64,000 nt of DNA from a virus (IMGVR_UViG_3300027675_000005:1-64000), one strand, 5' to 3'; numbered from the stretch's first letter, positions 38,677 to 48,451 are shown. A program made the numbers and translations. Notes: generated from the letters alone by a model not told the origin.

Positions 38677-39733
38677 GCAACCACCCACGCTAGCCGACGC
38701 TCTCATTCGCGAATGGTCTCGGCCATTCTATCGGCGAGTCGACCCTAACAATTGGTTGGCAACTCACATCGCACAAGCTCGCAAATTCGTAATGGATGAG
38801 AGCATGTCTGCCTTCATGGCGGACCTGGGCTACACTAGCCTGAATGCCTGCACCACAATCCCGAGGCGGATTCAGCTGTGCGAAAGCATGAGAAGACTAG
38901 CGCGGCTGCCCCATGCTCTGACGTGGATGGAATACGATAAGCAAGCGCACCGTAAGCGAGTTAAGGAAGCCTACCATCCCGAGGTTGATGCAAACCCGGA
39001 ATCGGTTCCCGACCGCAGTGGTTGGCTTCTAATGCAGCATCCAAAGATCGAAACTGCATTCATGGCACTCCACTGCACTAGTCACTCCTGGAAGGACGAC
39101 CAACGAGTAACGAGTGCAAACTCGGGTGCATTTGCTTACTCCTGGACTTGTGATGATGGCGTTTCGCCTTGGCCCAGGGATCCGTTCTATCATCAGGATC
39201 ATGCAGCTCACATTAATCACACGGATAAGATCCGTATATGCTCTCCGGAAGGTATCCTAACAGGTGTGCTCGAGTACCGAACCCCATGTGTATCCGTTAA
39301 CGCAGCTCCTCATTTTAATCGCGTAGCAAATGAGCAGCTTCAACTCCTTGCTATCAAAAGATTCCATCCGTTAGGGGAACTGGCACACGACGCTCGTTAT
39401 CTTTGGAGCCTGCTTGCAACGATTAACGATTTGCCCACTTCGTTGGTTAGCGTGAGACCTGATCATGGATACTTCTCTCGAGGCAAGTATAGAAAGTTTT
39501 CCGAACACACTGTAATCAGCCTCACAGTTCCTGCGAAACGATACATCATTACAGCCAAGCGAGCGATCGCAGTTGCTCGGCGCCGCGGACATCAAGTCCG
39601 TGGGCACTGGCGTAAGAATCGTTTTCATCCAGGCGAGCGTGTTTGGATCCGTGAGCATGTACGGGGTGACACATCACTCGGCTTCGTCCTACACGACTAC
39701 ACTGTCGAACACCCAACGGAGGATCAACAATGA
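38669..39733 (+). CDS. 354-residue hypothetical protein with basic C-terminal domain
   Basis: ATG 38669 (MSKQPPTLADALIREWSRPF) lies inside the end of the previous gene. The N-terminal part is helical. The C-terminal ~55 residues (HQVRGHWRKNRFHPGERVWI, then EHVRGDTSLGFVLHDYTVEH) form a compact His/Arg/Trp-rich module that I have seen at the C-terminus of other short phage proteins of unknown function. Nucleic-acid binding is possible. Confidence 0.65.
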   Translation: MSKQPPTLADALIREWSRPFYRRVDPNNWLATHIAQARKFVMDESMSAFMADLGYTSLNACTTIPRRIQLCESMRRLARLPHALTWMEYDKQAHRKRVKEAYHPEVDANPESVPDRSGWLLMQHPKIETAFMALHCTSHSWKDDQRVTSANSGAFAYSWTCDDGVSPWPRDPFYHQDHAAHINHTDKIRICSPEGILTGVLEYRTPCVSVNAAPHFNRVANEQLQLLAIKRFHPLGELAHDARYLWSLLATINDLPTSLVSVRPDHGYFSRGKYRKFSEHTVISLTVPAKRYIITAKRAIAVARRRGHQVRGHWRKNRFHPGERVWIREHVRGDTSLGFVLHDYTVEHPTEDQQ

Positions 39734-39954
39734 AAAAGTTATACCTAATAAAAATGCAGTCAGATGAAAATCCGCGCATGTTTTATAAGGAATATGTGAT
39801 AGCTGAAAGTCTTGTTGTTGCTCGACAAGTTGTTCAAGAAAAATGTCCAAACTACAGTTTTTGTTGGTTTGCAGATTTTCATCTTCCTGAAGACCTTCAG
39901 AAGGATGTTGTAGATTTCTTTTATCCGGATGGTTTCCCGGAGCATCTTCGATGA
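39730..39954 (+). CDS. 74-residue hypothetical protein
   Basis: Starts MKKLYLIKMQSDENPRMFYK, overlapping the previous stop by four bases. It is alpha/beta with aromatic residues in its second half (NYSFCWFADFHLPEDLQ). No family is recognised. AT-richer codon use than its neighbours. Confidence 0.6.
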   Translation: MKKLYLIKMQSDENPRMFYKEYVIAESLVVARQVVQEKCPNYSFCWFADFHLPEDLQKDVVDFFYPDGFPEHLR

Positions 39955-40538
39955 AATTCTTATTCGACATGACCCATATTACAATCCTGCACACAGCAGA
40001 GACAGCTCAAGAACTTTTGTTCGATGACGATAGCTGGCCTGCCCATATGGCTCATGTTCGAAGTGTGCGAATCGAAGGAATAGATGATTCTTTGTTTCTT
40101 GGCAGCCGTAAAGATTGGCATGAGATGAATTTACGGCGTCTTTACCATTGGTTAAAGATGGATCCTCCGCTTTCCCCTACTAAAATGGACGATAATGCAA
40201 TTCTATCTCTACGAATACGCATTCGAAACTTTATTGCTGCGAGTTTGCACCTTGAACCCAATACACTACCGCCACTAGAGCCCGTGCTCGCTACAGTCAG
40301 CGCCCCACCTGCACCGAAACCCATCCGCCTCCCAAATGCTAGTCGAGGTTCCGTGGGGCCTCTCATTCATCGTGTGGCAACTGAGATGTGGGAAGCGGCA
40401 GGCAGTCCTAAAGATATCCCCGCCATCTTAACGCTGCGACAAACAATTATGAAGACACTTAACGACGAACATAAGATCAAAACTTCTACAAGTAGCAATG
40501 AACTTGGCCGTTGGCAGAAACAGATTTTGAGCTTGTGA
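39951..40538 (+). CDS. 195-residue hypothetical protein
   Basis: The N-terminal ~100 residues are mixed alpha/beta, followed by a Pro-rich linker (PPLEPVLATVSAPPAPKPIR). The C-terminal ~60 residues (GPLIHRVATEMWEAAGSPKD, then TLRQTIMKTLNDEHKIKTST, ending ELGRWQKQ) resemble in layout the small domains of the 31256 and 51588 proteins. A third member of that group is possible but uncertain. Confidence 0.6.
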   Translation: MKFLFDMTHITILHTAETAQELLFDDDSWPAHMAHVRSVRIEGIDDSLFLGSRKDWHEMNLRRLYHWLKMDPPLSPTKMDDNAILSLRIRIRNFIAASLHLEPNTLPPLEPVLATVSAPPAPKPIRLPNASRGSVGPLIHRVATEMWEAAGSPKDIPAILTLRQTIMKTLNDEHKIKTSTSSNELGRWQKQILSL

Positions 40539-40571
40539 CTATTCAAACGGTGGACCGCTACATTTAGTAGC

Positions 40572-40605
40572 TTGACCTTCCCGACTATCCATGCTACAGT
40601 AGCAT
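40572..40605 (+). promoter_or_regulatory. Phage promoter with palindrome over the -10
   Basis: TTGACC (40572) and TACAGT (40595), 17-bp spacer. ATGCTA-CAG-TAGCAT (40591-40605) is centred on the -10, so a repressor could bind there. It serves the primase-helicase gene, whose ribosome-binding site is AACGGAG. Confidence 0.7.
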
Positions 40606-40654
40606 CTTCCCTGCCTTCTCTGCTTTTTACTATTCTGCCCAACGGAGCCCTTCA

Positions 40655-43024
40655 ATGACCGACGACCCACGCCTGCTCCAATGGCGAAATCTTCCCATGG
40701 AGCTGCGTTTAAAGAGGCAGTGGCTCGTTGCAAATCCAGGAAATAAGAATCCACTTTTCCATAAGAACAATCAGTTCTATAACGCTTCCGTATCCATACA
40801 TGCTAGCTCGCAATGGATGACGTTTGAGGAAGCGACAACTATAGCTCTCACATACAGTCTCGCAATTGGCTTCGTCATTATGGAAGGCGAAGACATTACT
40901 TGTATTGATCTTGACGTAAAGCCCAACACCTTAAAAGAGCGTCTGGACCTATACGATAGTATTGTTCATTCGTTTGATAGTTACAGTGAGCGTTCTATTG
41001 GTGGACAAGGTATCCATATATGGTGTAAGGGGAGCATCGGACTCGGCCGCAAGCGTGACGGTGTAGAAATCTACAGCCAGAACAGATTTATGATATGCAC
41101 TGGCAATGTATTGCATCAGAAGGAGCAATTGGAATCTAGGCAAGAGAAGCTGACTAAGATGGTTAGTCAGATGCCTCTGTCTGCAGACTATAGCGAGATC
41201 GTTCTTGAAGAGCTTCCACAGATTGAAACAGACGAAGACGTTGGGCGCAAGCTGTTCGAAGTGGAAGACGCAAAGATGCTCTGGCAGGGCATGTGGCGCG
41301 AACTTGATCATCCGTCGCAGTCTGAAGGCGATCTGGATTTGATGGTTTACCTTGTACGCTTTAGTCCTTCGAATGAACAGTGTAGGCGTCTGTTTCGACA
41401 GTCCGGGCTCGGAAAGCGAACCAAAGCAAACCGAGTAGATTACATCTCGCGTACTTTGCGCCATGCTCGGTTTATCCGTCAAAGCGAACTGGTAGATATC
41501 GAAGCAGGTAAACGTAGCTCCGAAGCTATTGCTGCTAAATATGATGCTATGCAGGCTGAATTGAAACAAGCCGCTAACGGATCTTATCCTGTTGAATTCT
41601 ACTCTGCTCAATCATTTATACAGACCTTTGAACCTCAACCTCAACTTAAAGAAGAAGAGGAAGAAAGCAATGCAACTCCTATTGAATTTCCTCCCGGGGG
41701 ACTTGGATATCTAGCGCATTATTTCTATCGTGGATCAGTCTATCCTAATGCTGAATTCTCAGTAGCAGCAGCGATTACAGTAATGTCTGCTCTCTGTGGG
41801 AGAGCTTGGAATACCCATACATCTGCAGGATTGAATACTTATAATCTTGTTGTTGCTCCTTCTGGTATGGGTAAAGAACAAATGGCAACAGGAATCAGTA
41901 GATTAATAGATGTCTGTGCTGAAAAATTTCCTATGTTCAAAGACTTCTTTTATTTTGGAACTTTTGCAAGTGGACAGGGCCTAACGAAACATTTCAATCC
42001 AGCACGAACCTGTTTCGCTCAAATTTTACCAGAATTTGGAACAGTAATAAAGCGATTCTCAAATGGCCGTGATGAAAATATGCAAGGTCTGATGTCTCAG
42101 ATGCTCGATTTCCATTCGAAAGCAGGACCAAAATCAGTATCGAATGCAATCAATTATAGTGATGCAACTAAAAATATAGCTTCAGTTAGATCACCAGCAT
42201 ATAGTTTCCTTGGAGATACTACACCTGAAGTTTTTGAGAGCGTCAACGCATTTCTTCTTAACAACGGATTCATTTCGCGATTCAATATTTTTGAATATAA
42301 GGGGCTTCGACCCCCATTAAACGAACATATAGATTATTCAATTGATCCTGGGTTTATAGAATATCTAATTATGCTTGCTCGAATTTCTGATCTTATCTCC
42401 ACTCAGAAAAAGGACCCCATTACTGCTAGAATGGATACGGAAGCTAAAATTCAATTTAATAATTTTGAAAGATATTGTGACGGTAATTATAACAAGGCAG
42501 TTAGAACTAGAAGTGGAGATATTGAACATCATATGTGGTCCCGTTCTCTTACTCGAATTAATGTTCTAGCAACTCTTGCTGCAATTCTTGATGCACCTCC
42601 GCCTACGGCACAAGGGATTGTTACTCAACCGGTCGTTACAAAGGCTCACTGGAACTATTTCGAACAAATGGTAGTGAATGATATAAACAACTTTAAAACT
42701 AAACAAGAGTCCGGTGACATAGGAACTGGTGATACTGTACAGATTAAAAAACTTGAGAAACTTATTGATGACTATCTATGTAGAACTGTTCCAGAGAGCT
42801 ATAAAATCAAATCAGAATTACAAGCATCCGGAAAAATTCAATACAGTTATATCCGGCAACGAATGCAACACATACCTTCTTTTAAAACTGACGGTAACTT
42901 CGATGATAGGAAATTGAAAAATTCAATTCATACTCTTATCCAGATGGGGAGACTTAAAGAAATTAAAGATCCATTTGAAAAGGGAATGATAGGGGGCGAT
43001 CTATATTGGGTCAGAGGCACATAA
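40655..43024 (+). CDS. Primase-polymerase / DUF3987 helicase-like fusion
   Basis: A 789-residue protein. Residues ~10-160 form a PrimPol-like domain: TFEEATTIAL, CIDLDVKPN (Asp 85/87, catalytic pair), SIGGQGIHIWCKG, and GVEIYSQNRFMICTG. A linker with EEEEE near 330 leads to a DUF3987-type domain with Walker A-like APSGMGKEQ at about 401. Together these would prime and unwind DNA at the fork. The 3' half (from ~41,600) is much more AT-rich than the 5' half, suggesting joining of two sources. Confidence 0.85.
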   Translation: MTDDPRLLQWRNLPMELRLKRQWLVANPGNKNPLFHKNNQFYNASVSIHASSQWMTFEEATTIALTYSLAIGFVIMEGEDITCIDLDVKPNTLKERLDLYDSIVHSFDSYSERSIGGQGIHIWCKGSIGLGRKRDGVEIYSQNRFMICTGNVLHQKEQLESRQEKLTKMVSQMPLSADYSEIVLEELPQIETDEDVGRKLFEVEDAKMLWQGMWRELDHPSQSEGDLDLMVYLVRFSPSNEQCRRLFRQSGLGKRTKANRVDYISRTLRHARFIRQSELVDIEAGKRSSEAIAAKYDAMQAELKQAANGSYPVEFYSAQSFIQTFEPQPQLKEEEEESNATPIEFPPGGLGYLAHYFYRGSVYPNAEFSVAAAITVMSALCGRAWNTHTSAGLNTYNLVVAPSGMGKEQMATGISRLIDVCAEKFPMFKDFFYFGTFASGQGLTKHFNPARTCFAQILPEFGTVIKRFSNGRDENMQGLMSQMLDFHSKAGPKSVSNAINYSDATKNIASVRSPAYSFLGDTTPEVFESVNAFLLNNGFISRFNIFEYKGLRPPLNEHIDYSIDPGFIEYLIMLARISDLISTQKKDPITARMDTEAKIQFNNFERYCDGNYNKAVRTRSGDIEHHMWSRSLTRINVLATLAAILDAPPPTAQGIVTQPVVTKAHWNYFEQMVVNDINNFKTKQESGDIGTGDTVQIKKLEKLIDDYLCRTVPESYKIKSELQASGKIQYSYIRQRMQHIPSFKTDGNFDDRKLKNSIHTLIQMGRLKEIKDPFEKGMIGGDLYWVRGT

Positions 43025-43029
43025 GATGC

Positions 43030-43058
43030 TTGCATCCGGTCACAGAATGTGTTACACA
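43030..43058 (+). promoter_or_regulatory. Phage promoter
   Basis: TTGCAT (43030) and TACACA (43053), 17-bp spacer, directly after the primase stop; AACAACGGAGG follows as the ribosome-binding site of the gene at 43090. Confidence 0.7.
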
Positions 43059-43089
43059 TTAGGGAGCTACAACAACGGAGGTATTTGCT

Positions 43090-43524
43090 ATGGTTCTAAT
43101 TCCAGAACGCGAGGTGACCCACCAACACCTCAAAGAATGGTATGCTTTAAAGCAGCAGCTTGATGAGCTGAAGGGCAAGGAAGTTGTTCTTCGGCAGTTC
43201 ATTGTTGCTGGATTGTTCCCCGATCCAGTAGAAGGCGTTAACACTCACCCATTGAATGATGGAACGGGCGCCGTTGCTAAAGCGACGCACGTTATCAATC
43301 GTTCTGTGCAGGTTGAGCCGCTTGAAGAGCTTCGTAAGTCGCTCGAGAGTGACAATAACTTGCCCAAGCTGGACCTGGATAAACTGGTTCGGTGGAAGCC
43401 GGAAGTTGCAACTAAAGAGTACCGAACTCTTACTGACGAAGAGAGGCACTTGTTCGATCAGGTGCTTGTGATCAAGCCGGGTATGCCTGGATTTGAAATC
43501 ATGATTCCAAAGAAAGGAAGCTAA
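43090..43524 (+). CDS. 144-residue protein of the recombination cluster
   Basis: The N-terminal ~45 residues are a coiled coil (HLKEWYALKQQLDELKGKEV), followed by a domain with LNDGTGAVAKATHVINRSVQ and WKPEVATKEYRTLTDEERHL. Proteins of this layout accompany Sak4-like ATPases and SSB-like proteins in other phages, with function unknown. It overlaps the ATPase start (TAATG). Confidence 0.6.
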   Translation: MVLIPEREVTHQHLKEWYALKQQLDELKGKEVVLRQFIVAGLFPDPVEGVNTHPLNDGTGAVAKATHVINRSVQVEPLEELRKSLESDNNLPKLDLDKLVRWKPEVATKEYRTLTDEERHLFDQVLVIKPGMPGFEIMIPKKGS

Positions 43525-44246
43525 TGGCACTAAATTTCTCTACCGCTTCACAAGAGTCTGCCGGTAACGGCATCAAGGTGCTTGTGTACGGGGGCTCGGG
43601 GGTTGGCAAAACGGTTCTCACTGCCACACTCCCGAATCCCGTCTTGATCTCCGCCGAATCGGGCGCCTTGTCTCTTCGTGAAGCTAATCTACGTCGTTTG
43701 TTTGGTGATGATCAATCCATCTGTTATAACATGCCTATCATTACCATTCGAACGGCAGATGATCTGCGTGATGTACATCTCTGGTGTACACAGAGCGCAG
43801 AAGCAAAGAACTTTCAGAGCATTGGATTGGACAGCATAAGTGAGATCGGTGAGGTTGTTCTCAACAATGCCAAACGGCAAGTGAAAGATCCAAGACAAGC
43901 CTACGGAGATCTAATCGAACAGATGGAAACTGCGATTAGGGCTTTTCGGGATCTTCCTGGTAAGAATGTTCTCGTCTCCGCAAAAATGGAGCCGATGAAG
44001 GATGAATTGTCTGGTGTCGTTAAGTATGGTCCGTCGATGCCCGGAGCTAAACTTGGACCTAAGCTGCCTTACTTCTTTGACGAAGTCTTTCGTCTTGGAA
44101 TAAATAAGGATCCGCAGGGAAAGGAATATCGTTTCCTGCAAACGCAACCTGACCTTCAGTACGAAGCGAAGGATCGAAGTGGAGCTTTGCTTATCACAGA
44201 GCCTCCACATCTGCACTACATCTTCAACAAGATCATCAACGCATAA
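43524..44246 (+). CDS. Sak4-like RecA-type ATPase
   Basis: A 240-residue protein. Walker A is GGSGVGKT (23-30), with a Walker B-like IGLDSISEIGE near residue 100. It belongs to the AAA_24/Sak4 group of short RecA-fold ATPases that act as single-strand annealing or recombination factors, often beside an SSB. The DUF669 protein follows 12 bases downstream, supporting a joint role in recombination-dependent replication. Confidence 0.85.
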   Translation: MALNFSTASQESAGNGIKVLVYGGSGVGKTVLTATLPNPVLISAESGALSLREANLRRLFGDDQSICYNMPIITIRTADDLRDVHLWCTQSAEAKNFQSIGLDSISEIGEVVLNNAKRQVKDPRQAYGDLIEQMETAIRAFRDLPGKNVLVSAKMEPMKDELSGVVKYGPSMPGAKLGPKLPYFFDEVFRLGINKDPQGKEYRFLQTQPDLQYEAKDRSGALLITEPPHLHYIFNKIINA

Positions 44247-44258
44247 GGAGACACCGAT

Positions 44259-45053
44259 ATGGTGCAACTTAACTTCGACGCACGGCAACACGCTCCCCTC
44301 GACAATGACCCTCTTCCGGAGGGGTGGTATAACTTCATCATTGACGAGTCGAACGCAGTTCCAACGAAGGATGGTAACCCTAACCACCTTCGCCTAGTTC
44401 TGCGTTTCTCCGTCATGGATGGACCACACCAGGGCCGCAAGGTCTTCAACGGTCTGAACATTCGCCACACTAACGTTCAGACGATGGAGATCGCAAACAG
44501 GGAATTGAGTGCGATCTGCGCTGCCGTTAACCTGCCTTACGTTCAGGATACACAGCAGCTTCACAATATCCCGATGAAGGGGCGCGTGAAGATCCGCAAG
44601 GATCCCACGGGTCAATATGACGATCAGGCGGAGATCAAGAGCTACAAGCCCATCAACTTCGTACCGCCTGTGGCTCCTGGTTTCGTTCAACAGGGCGCAG
44701 CGGCAGCAGCACCCCAGACGGCGCCAGCAGCTCCGCAAGGGTGGATGCAGACGCCGCAGTCTCAACAGGCTGCTCAGCAAGCTGCACCGCATCCGCAAGC
44801 TGCTCCAAACGGAGGTTGGCAGCAGCCGCAGCAGCCGCAGCCGTGGGGACAGCCTCAGCAGCAGACCGCCCCGCAGCCGGTAGCGCCGCCGGTACAGCAG
44901 CCGACACCAACTGCACCGCCACCGCAGCAGCCCGCGCCAGCTGGGTTCGCTGCACCGACCCCGCCTCCACCTGCTCAACAGGCTGCTCCAGCTCCGGCAT
45001 CCCCGGAAGTTGCAGCAGCTCAACAGGCAGCTCCACCTTGGGCGCGGGGTTAA
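44259..45053 (+). CDS. DUF669-like single-strand DNA-binding protein
   Basis: A 264-residue protein. Residues ~15-130 match DUF669: LPEGWYNFIIDESNAVPTKD, then LVLRFSVMDGPHQGRKVFNG, then GRVKIRKDPTGQYDD. This family is found beside Sak4 and thought to be an SSB. Residues ~145-258 are a long Pro/Gln/Ala low-complexity tail, and the C-terminus is PPWARG rather than the acidic tip of classical SSBs. Confidence 0.8.
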   Translation: MVQLNFDARQHAPLDNDPLPEGWYNFIIDESNAVPTKDGNPNHLRLVLRFSVMDGPHQGRKVFNGLNIRHTNVQTMEIANRELSAICAAVNLPYVQDTQQLHNIPMKGRVKIRKDPTGQYDDQAEIKSYKPINFVPPVAPGFVQQGAAAAAPQTAPAAPQGWMQTPQSQQAAQQAAPHPQAAPNGGWQQPQQPQPWGQPQQQTAPQPVAPPVQQPTPTAPPPQQPAPAGFAAPTPPPPAQQAAPAPASPEVAAAQQAAPPWARG

Positions 45054-45068
45054 ACGTAACCAACTCAA

Positions 45069-45093
45069 GGGGGTCCCATCCGGGGCCCCCATT
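45069..45093 (+). terminator. Weak intrinsic terminator after the SSB gene
   Basis: Stem GGGGGTCCC/GGGGCCCCC (one G-U pair, loop ATCC) followed by ATTTC. The short T-run means partial termination at best. Confidence 0.5.
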
Positions 45094-45125
45094 TCATCTG
45101 CAACGGAGACAATTGCGGAGAGAAA

Positions 45126-45308
45126 ATGAACGGCATCGAAAAGTTAATCGCGGACCTTAAATGGCGCGGTCCGAACGACAAGCCAATGGGTCATATTGTG
45201 TTAACTCGAGAACAGGCTGAGAGTATATTAATCGAGACACAGATGCTTTGGGAATCCGTAGCTAAAAAGAATGAGGAGATACTACAATTGAGAAAGGATA
45301 AATCTTAA
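45126..45308 (+). CDS. 60-residue hypothetical protein
   Basis: A GCGGAG site lies just before ATG 45126. MNGIEKLIADLKWRGPNDKP is followed by a helical end (SILIETQMLWESVAKKNEEI). It overlaps the nuclease start (TAATG), so it is expressed with the recombination genes. Confidence 0.6.
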   Translation: MNGIEKLIADLKWRGPNDKPMGHIVLTREQAESILIETQMLWESVAKKNEEILQLRKDKS

Positions 45309-46252
45309 TGGTCGATATTGCGATTGATCTATGCCTTGCTATCGATAAAGCTATCCAAGTAGATCAGGGGGCAACCTATCGAGGTTGGCTTGGTAAGGTA
45401 CTCCCGCATATGTCAGATGCATATCGGGACACTGAGGAATCGCATCGAAGCCACATGGGGGCTTCGCAGCTCGGCCAGGACTGTGGACGAGCCGTCTGGT
45501 ACAGTTTTCATTGGACAACTAAGGCAGCCCACAGTGGCCGTATGCTTCGGCTATTTAATCGTGGCCACATTGAAGAAGCCCGTTTCATTGCAATGCTGCT
45601 CACTGTTGGAATGCCAGTCTACCAACAGGATGCAGAAGGAAAACAGTTTCGAATTCAATTTGGAGACGGCCACGGTGGTGGAAGCGGAGACGGAGTCACA
45701 CATTATAATAACAGCCCCGCACTCATTGAAGCAAAGACGCACAATGAGAAGTCTTTTACCGAGCTGGCTGGATCGCTTGAGAGTTGGCGGGCATATCTAA
45801 TTGGTGAAGGTCATTTTAAGGGAAAGGGAGTTCGTGACGCCAAGCCCGAGCATTTTGTTCAAGCGCAGATCTACATGCGCAAGATGGGTATTGCGAGCTG
45901 TCTCTACTTCGCAGTCTGCAAGAACACTGATGATCTTTACATTGAAATCATTACTCTTAATCCCGAACACGCAGACCAGTATATTGATAGGGGTGAGAAG
46001 CTGATACAAACAACGACACCCCCACCCCGAATCAATAACTCGCCTGGCTTCTGGAAGTGTACATGGTGTGAACATAAACCCGTCTGTCATATGAAGCGAG
46101 ATCCTGATCGGAATTGCCGTACCTGCAAATATGCTCAAGTCGGCTCGGCAGCAACTTGGCACTGTACTCATCCTACTGAACGTGCTATACTTAGCGTAGA
46201 GAAACAATTAGTAGGTTGTCCGATGTACAAAATGGCAGAGTATTACAGATGA
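45308..46252 (+). CDS. Cas4/RecB-like PD-(D/E)XK nuclease with Cys cluster
   Basis: A 314-residue protein. The active site fits Asp 128 (GSGDGV) and IEAKTH (Glu 141, Lys 143). An N-terminal Cys (59) and the C-terminal CTWCEHKPVC plus NCRTC segments look like the four-Cys Fe-S site of Cas4/AddB-type exonucleases. Further cysteines follow. It probably resects DNA ends for the Sak4/SSB annealing pathway. It overlaps the helicase start (ATGA). Confidence 0.8.
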   Translation: MVDIAIDLCLAIDKAIQVDQGATYRGWLGKVLPHMSDAYRDTEESHRSHMGASQLGQDCGRAVWYSFHWTTKAAHSGRMLRLFNRGHIEEARFIAMLLTVGMPVYQQDAEGKQFRIQFGDGHGGGSGDGVTHYNNSPALIEAKTHNEKSFTELAGSLESWRAYLIGEGHFKGKGVRDAKPEHFVQAQIYMRKMGIASCLYFAVCKNTDDLYIEIITLNPEHADQYIDRGEKLIQTTTPPPRINNSPGFWKCTWCEHKPVCHMKRDPDRNCRTCKYAQVGSAATWHCTHPTERAILSVEKQLVGCPMYKMAEYYR

Positions 46253-48048
46253 AGAAACCCTTCACCGATCGCCAGTACCAGACCGAGGCTGTTCAAAGTA
46301 TCTGGGCATACTTTGAAACCCATACTACTGGCAATCCTATCATTGCAATGCCTACCGGCAGCGGGAAGACGATTGTTAACGCTCGCTTCCTTGAAGAAAT
46401 CTTTCGTAGGTTTCCATTCCAAAAAGTAATGCTGTTGACTCACGTTAAGGAATTGATTCAACAGAATTATGATAAGCTATTAGTCTTGTGGCCCGACTCC
46501 CCTGTTGGAATCTACAGCGATGGACTTGGACAAAAGAATTCCAGACAGTCCATTACAATAGGCGGTATTGCTTCTGTGTGGAGACAGCCGCAACTCTTTG
46601 GGCATGTGGACTTAGTCATCATTGATGAGGTTCATCTAGTTAGTCAGAACGGTACTACAATGTACCAGAAGTTTATCAAGGCGCTAGCCAAAGTTAACCC
46701 AAACATCCGTGTCATTGGACTCACCGCTACCCCTTGGCGTATGGGGCATGGAAAGCTAACTGATCCCTATCTAGAGAAAGACGGATCACTAACACCAAGT
46801 CTCTTTACAGATTTCTGTTTCGACATTACAAACTATCAAAGTTTCAACCGGTTGATCGCAGAGGGCTATCTTGTCCCGCTGATCCCGAAGAAACCAAAGA
46901 CCGAACTTAACGTAGATGGAGTTCATCTCCGTGGTGGCGAGTTCGTTGAGAAGGAACTGCAAATCGCAGTCGACAAACACGAAGTCACCGTAGCAGCAGT
47001 TACGGAAGCTATCGAGCTTGGTAAGGATCGTAAGAAATGGTTAGTGTTCGGAGCGGGTATTGAACACGCGGAACACATTACCGAGATCCTAAACGAGATG
47101 GGAGTCTCTGCAAAATGCGTTCACAGCAAACTCGATAAGTCAGAACGCGATAAGGTAATTGCAGACTTCCGAGCGGGACGAATCCGTGCGATAGTCAATA
47201 ACAACATTCTGACCACAGGGTTCGATGATCCAGCAGTCGATATGATTGTTGTGCTGCGGCCAACTATGTCCACGGTGCTGTGGGTTCAAATGCTTGGACG
47301 CGGCACACGACCAATCTATCCTAAGGGACACAACAGCGATACGATAGAACAGCGTATTGAAGCGATCAAGGTCAGCGGCAAACTGGACTGCCTAGTTCTA
47401 GACTACGCTGGTAACACACGCCGCCTGGGGCCCATCAATGACCCTGTGATTCCCGAAGGCCCCAAGTCCCGCGGAACGCGCCCCGCCCCAGTTAAGCTCT
47501 GCGATGTATGTCAGACCTATGTCCACGCTAGTCTGCGCATCTGCCCCCATTGTGGCAACGAGTTCCACATCCAACTCAACATTGTGCAGACCGCAAGTTC
47601 TGTCAGTCCATTGAAGGGTGAGCTACCAATCACAAAGGTATTCAAAGTAGATCACATCACTGCAATGCGCCACGAGAAGATTGGAGGCGGTTCCGTATCG
47701 TTGCGCGTCTCATACTACTGCGGACTAAAGATGTACACCGAGTTCGTAACGTTTGAGAATAGCAACGCCTTTGCTCAACGCCGTGCGCGAGCTTGGTGGA
47801 AGACACGAATGCACAATCCGAACGCATTAATTCCCGCCACAGTGAACGAGGCTCTCGCGCGCCTCGAAGAAGTCAATCACCCAACGCACATCCGCGTCTG
47901 GGTTAACAAGGCTCCCTATCCAGAGATCATGGCCCTCTGCTTTGATGGCACTGCTTTTGGAACGGAGGAGATGTCAGACGTGGTTCCCGAGATTTCAACC
48001 TCCCTGACAACTGCAACGAAGGCTCCCGAAATCGAAATCCCATTCTAA
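46249..48048 (+). CDS. SF2 helicase with C-terminal zinc finger
   Basis: A 599-residue protein starting at ATG 46249 (MKKPFTDRQYQTEAVQSIWA). Motif I is PTGSGKT (35-41), motif II DEVH (126-129), motif III LTATP, and motif VI LGRGTRP. The Cys set CDVCQTYVHASLRICPHCG near 420 is a zinc ribbon. The family includes UvsW/XPB-like helicases acting in recombination, repair or replication restart. It is the largest gene of the recombination cluster. Confidence 0.9.
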   Translation: MKKPFTDRQYQTEAVQSIWAYFETHTTGNPIIAMPTGSGKTIVNARFLEEIFRRFPFQKVMLLTHVKELIQQNYDKLLVLWPDSPVGIYSDGLGQKNSRQSITIGGIASVWRQPQLFGHVDLVIIDEVHLVSQNGTTMYQKFIKALAKVNPNIRVIGLTATPWRMGHGKLTDPYLEKDGSLTPSLFTDFCFDITNYQSFNRLIAEGYLVPLIPKKPKTELNVDGVHLRGGEFVEKELQIAVDKHEVTVAAVTEAIELGKDRKKWLVFGAGIEHAEHITEILNEMGVSAKCVHSKLDKSERDKVIADFRAGRIRAIVNNNILTTGFDDPAVDMIVVLRPTMSTVLWVQMLGRGTRPIYPKGHNSDTIEQRIEAIKVSGKLDCLVLDYAGNTRRLGPINDPVIPEGPKSRGTRPAPVKLCDVCQTYVHASLRICPHCGNEFHIQLNIVQTASSVSPLKGELPITKVFKVDHITAMRHEKIGGGSVSLRVSYYCGLKMYTEFVTFENSNAFAQRRARAWWKTRMHNPNALIPATVNEALARLEEVNHPTHIRVWVNKAPYPEIMALCFDGTAFGTEEMSDVVPEISTSLTTATKAPEIEIPF

Positions 48049-48061
48049 CGGAGTAAAGACT

Positions 48062-48451
48062 ATGCCTTTCAAACTGACTAAAACTGAAGAAACAGAATTC
48101 GAAAAACTGAAAATGGATCTCACTAACAAATATGGTGAGGTGGAAGTAACTGTCAGTGAGTATAATGAAGAGACAGAAAAAGTTAAAGCGGCTGTTGATA
48201 CCGCATTGGCTACCTATAATGCATCTCTTGCTGAGTTCCGTTCATTCGTAGATAAGATTGCCTCGGAACGACGCGACGAATATGACGAGAAGTCTGACGG
48301 TTGGAAAGAAGGGGATAATGGATCCACTGCCGAGGAGTGGGTCTCTACCTGGGAACAAGCCGATCTCGAAGACGCAGCTATTACTTTTCCTGACGATCTA
48401 GAACTTGAATTCGACAATCACGCTGATACTGATCTGCCCATCGAGCCCTAA
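48062..48451 (+). CDS. 129-residue acidic coiled-coil protein
   Basis: A TAACGGAG site precedes ATG 48062. The first ~75 residues are helical and charged (EETEFEKLKMDLTNKYGEVE), and the rest is very acidic (DLELEFDNHADTDLPIEP). It could be a DNA mimic or partner of the helicase; no family is recognised. Confidence 0.6.
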   Translation: MPFKLTKTEETEFEKLKMDLTNKYGEVEVTVSEYNEETEKVKAAVDTALATYNASLAEFRSFVDKIASERRDEYDEKSDGWKEGDNGSTAEEWVSTWEQADLEDAAITFPDDLELEFDNHADTDLPIEP

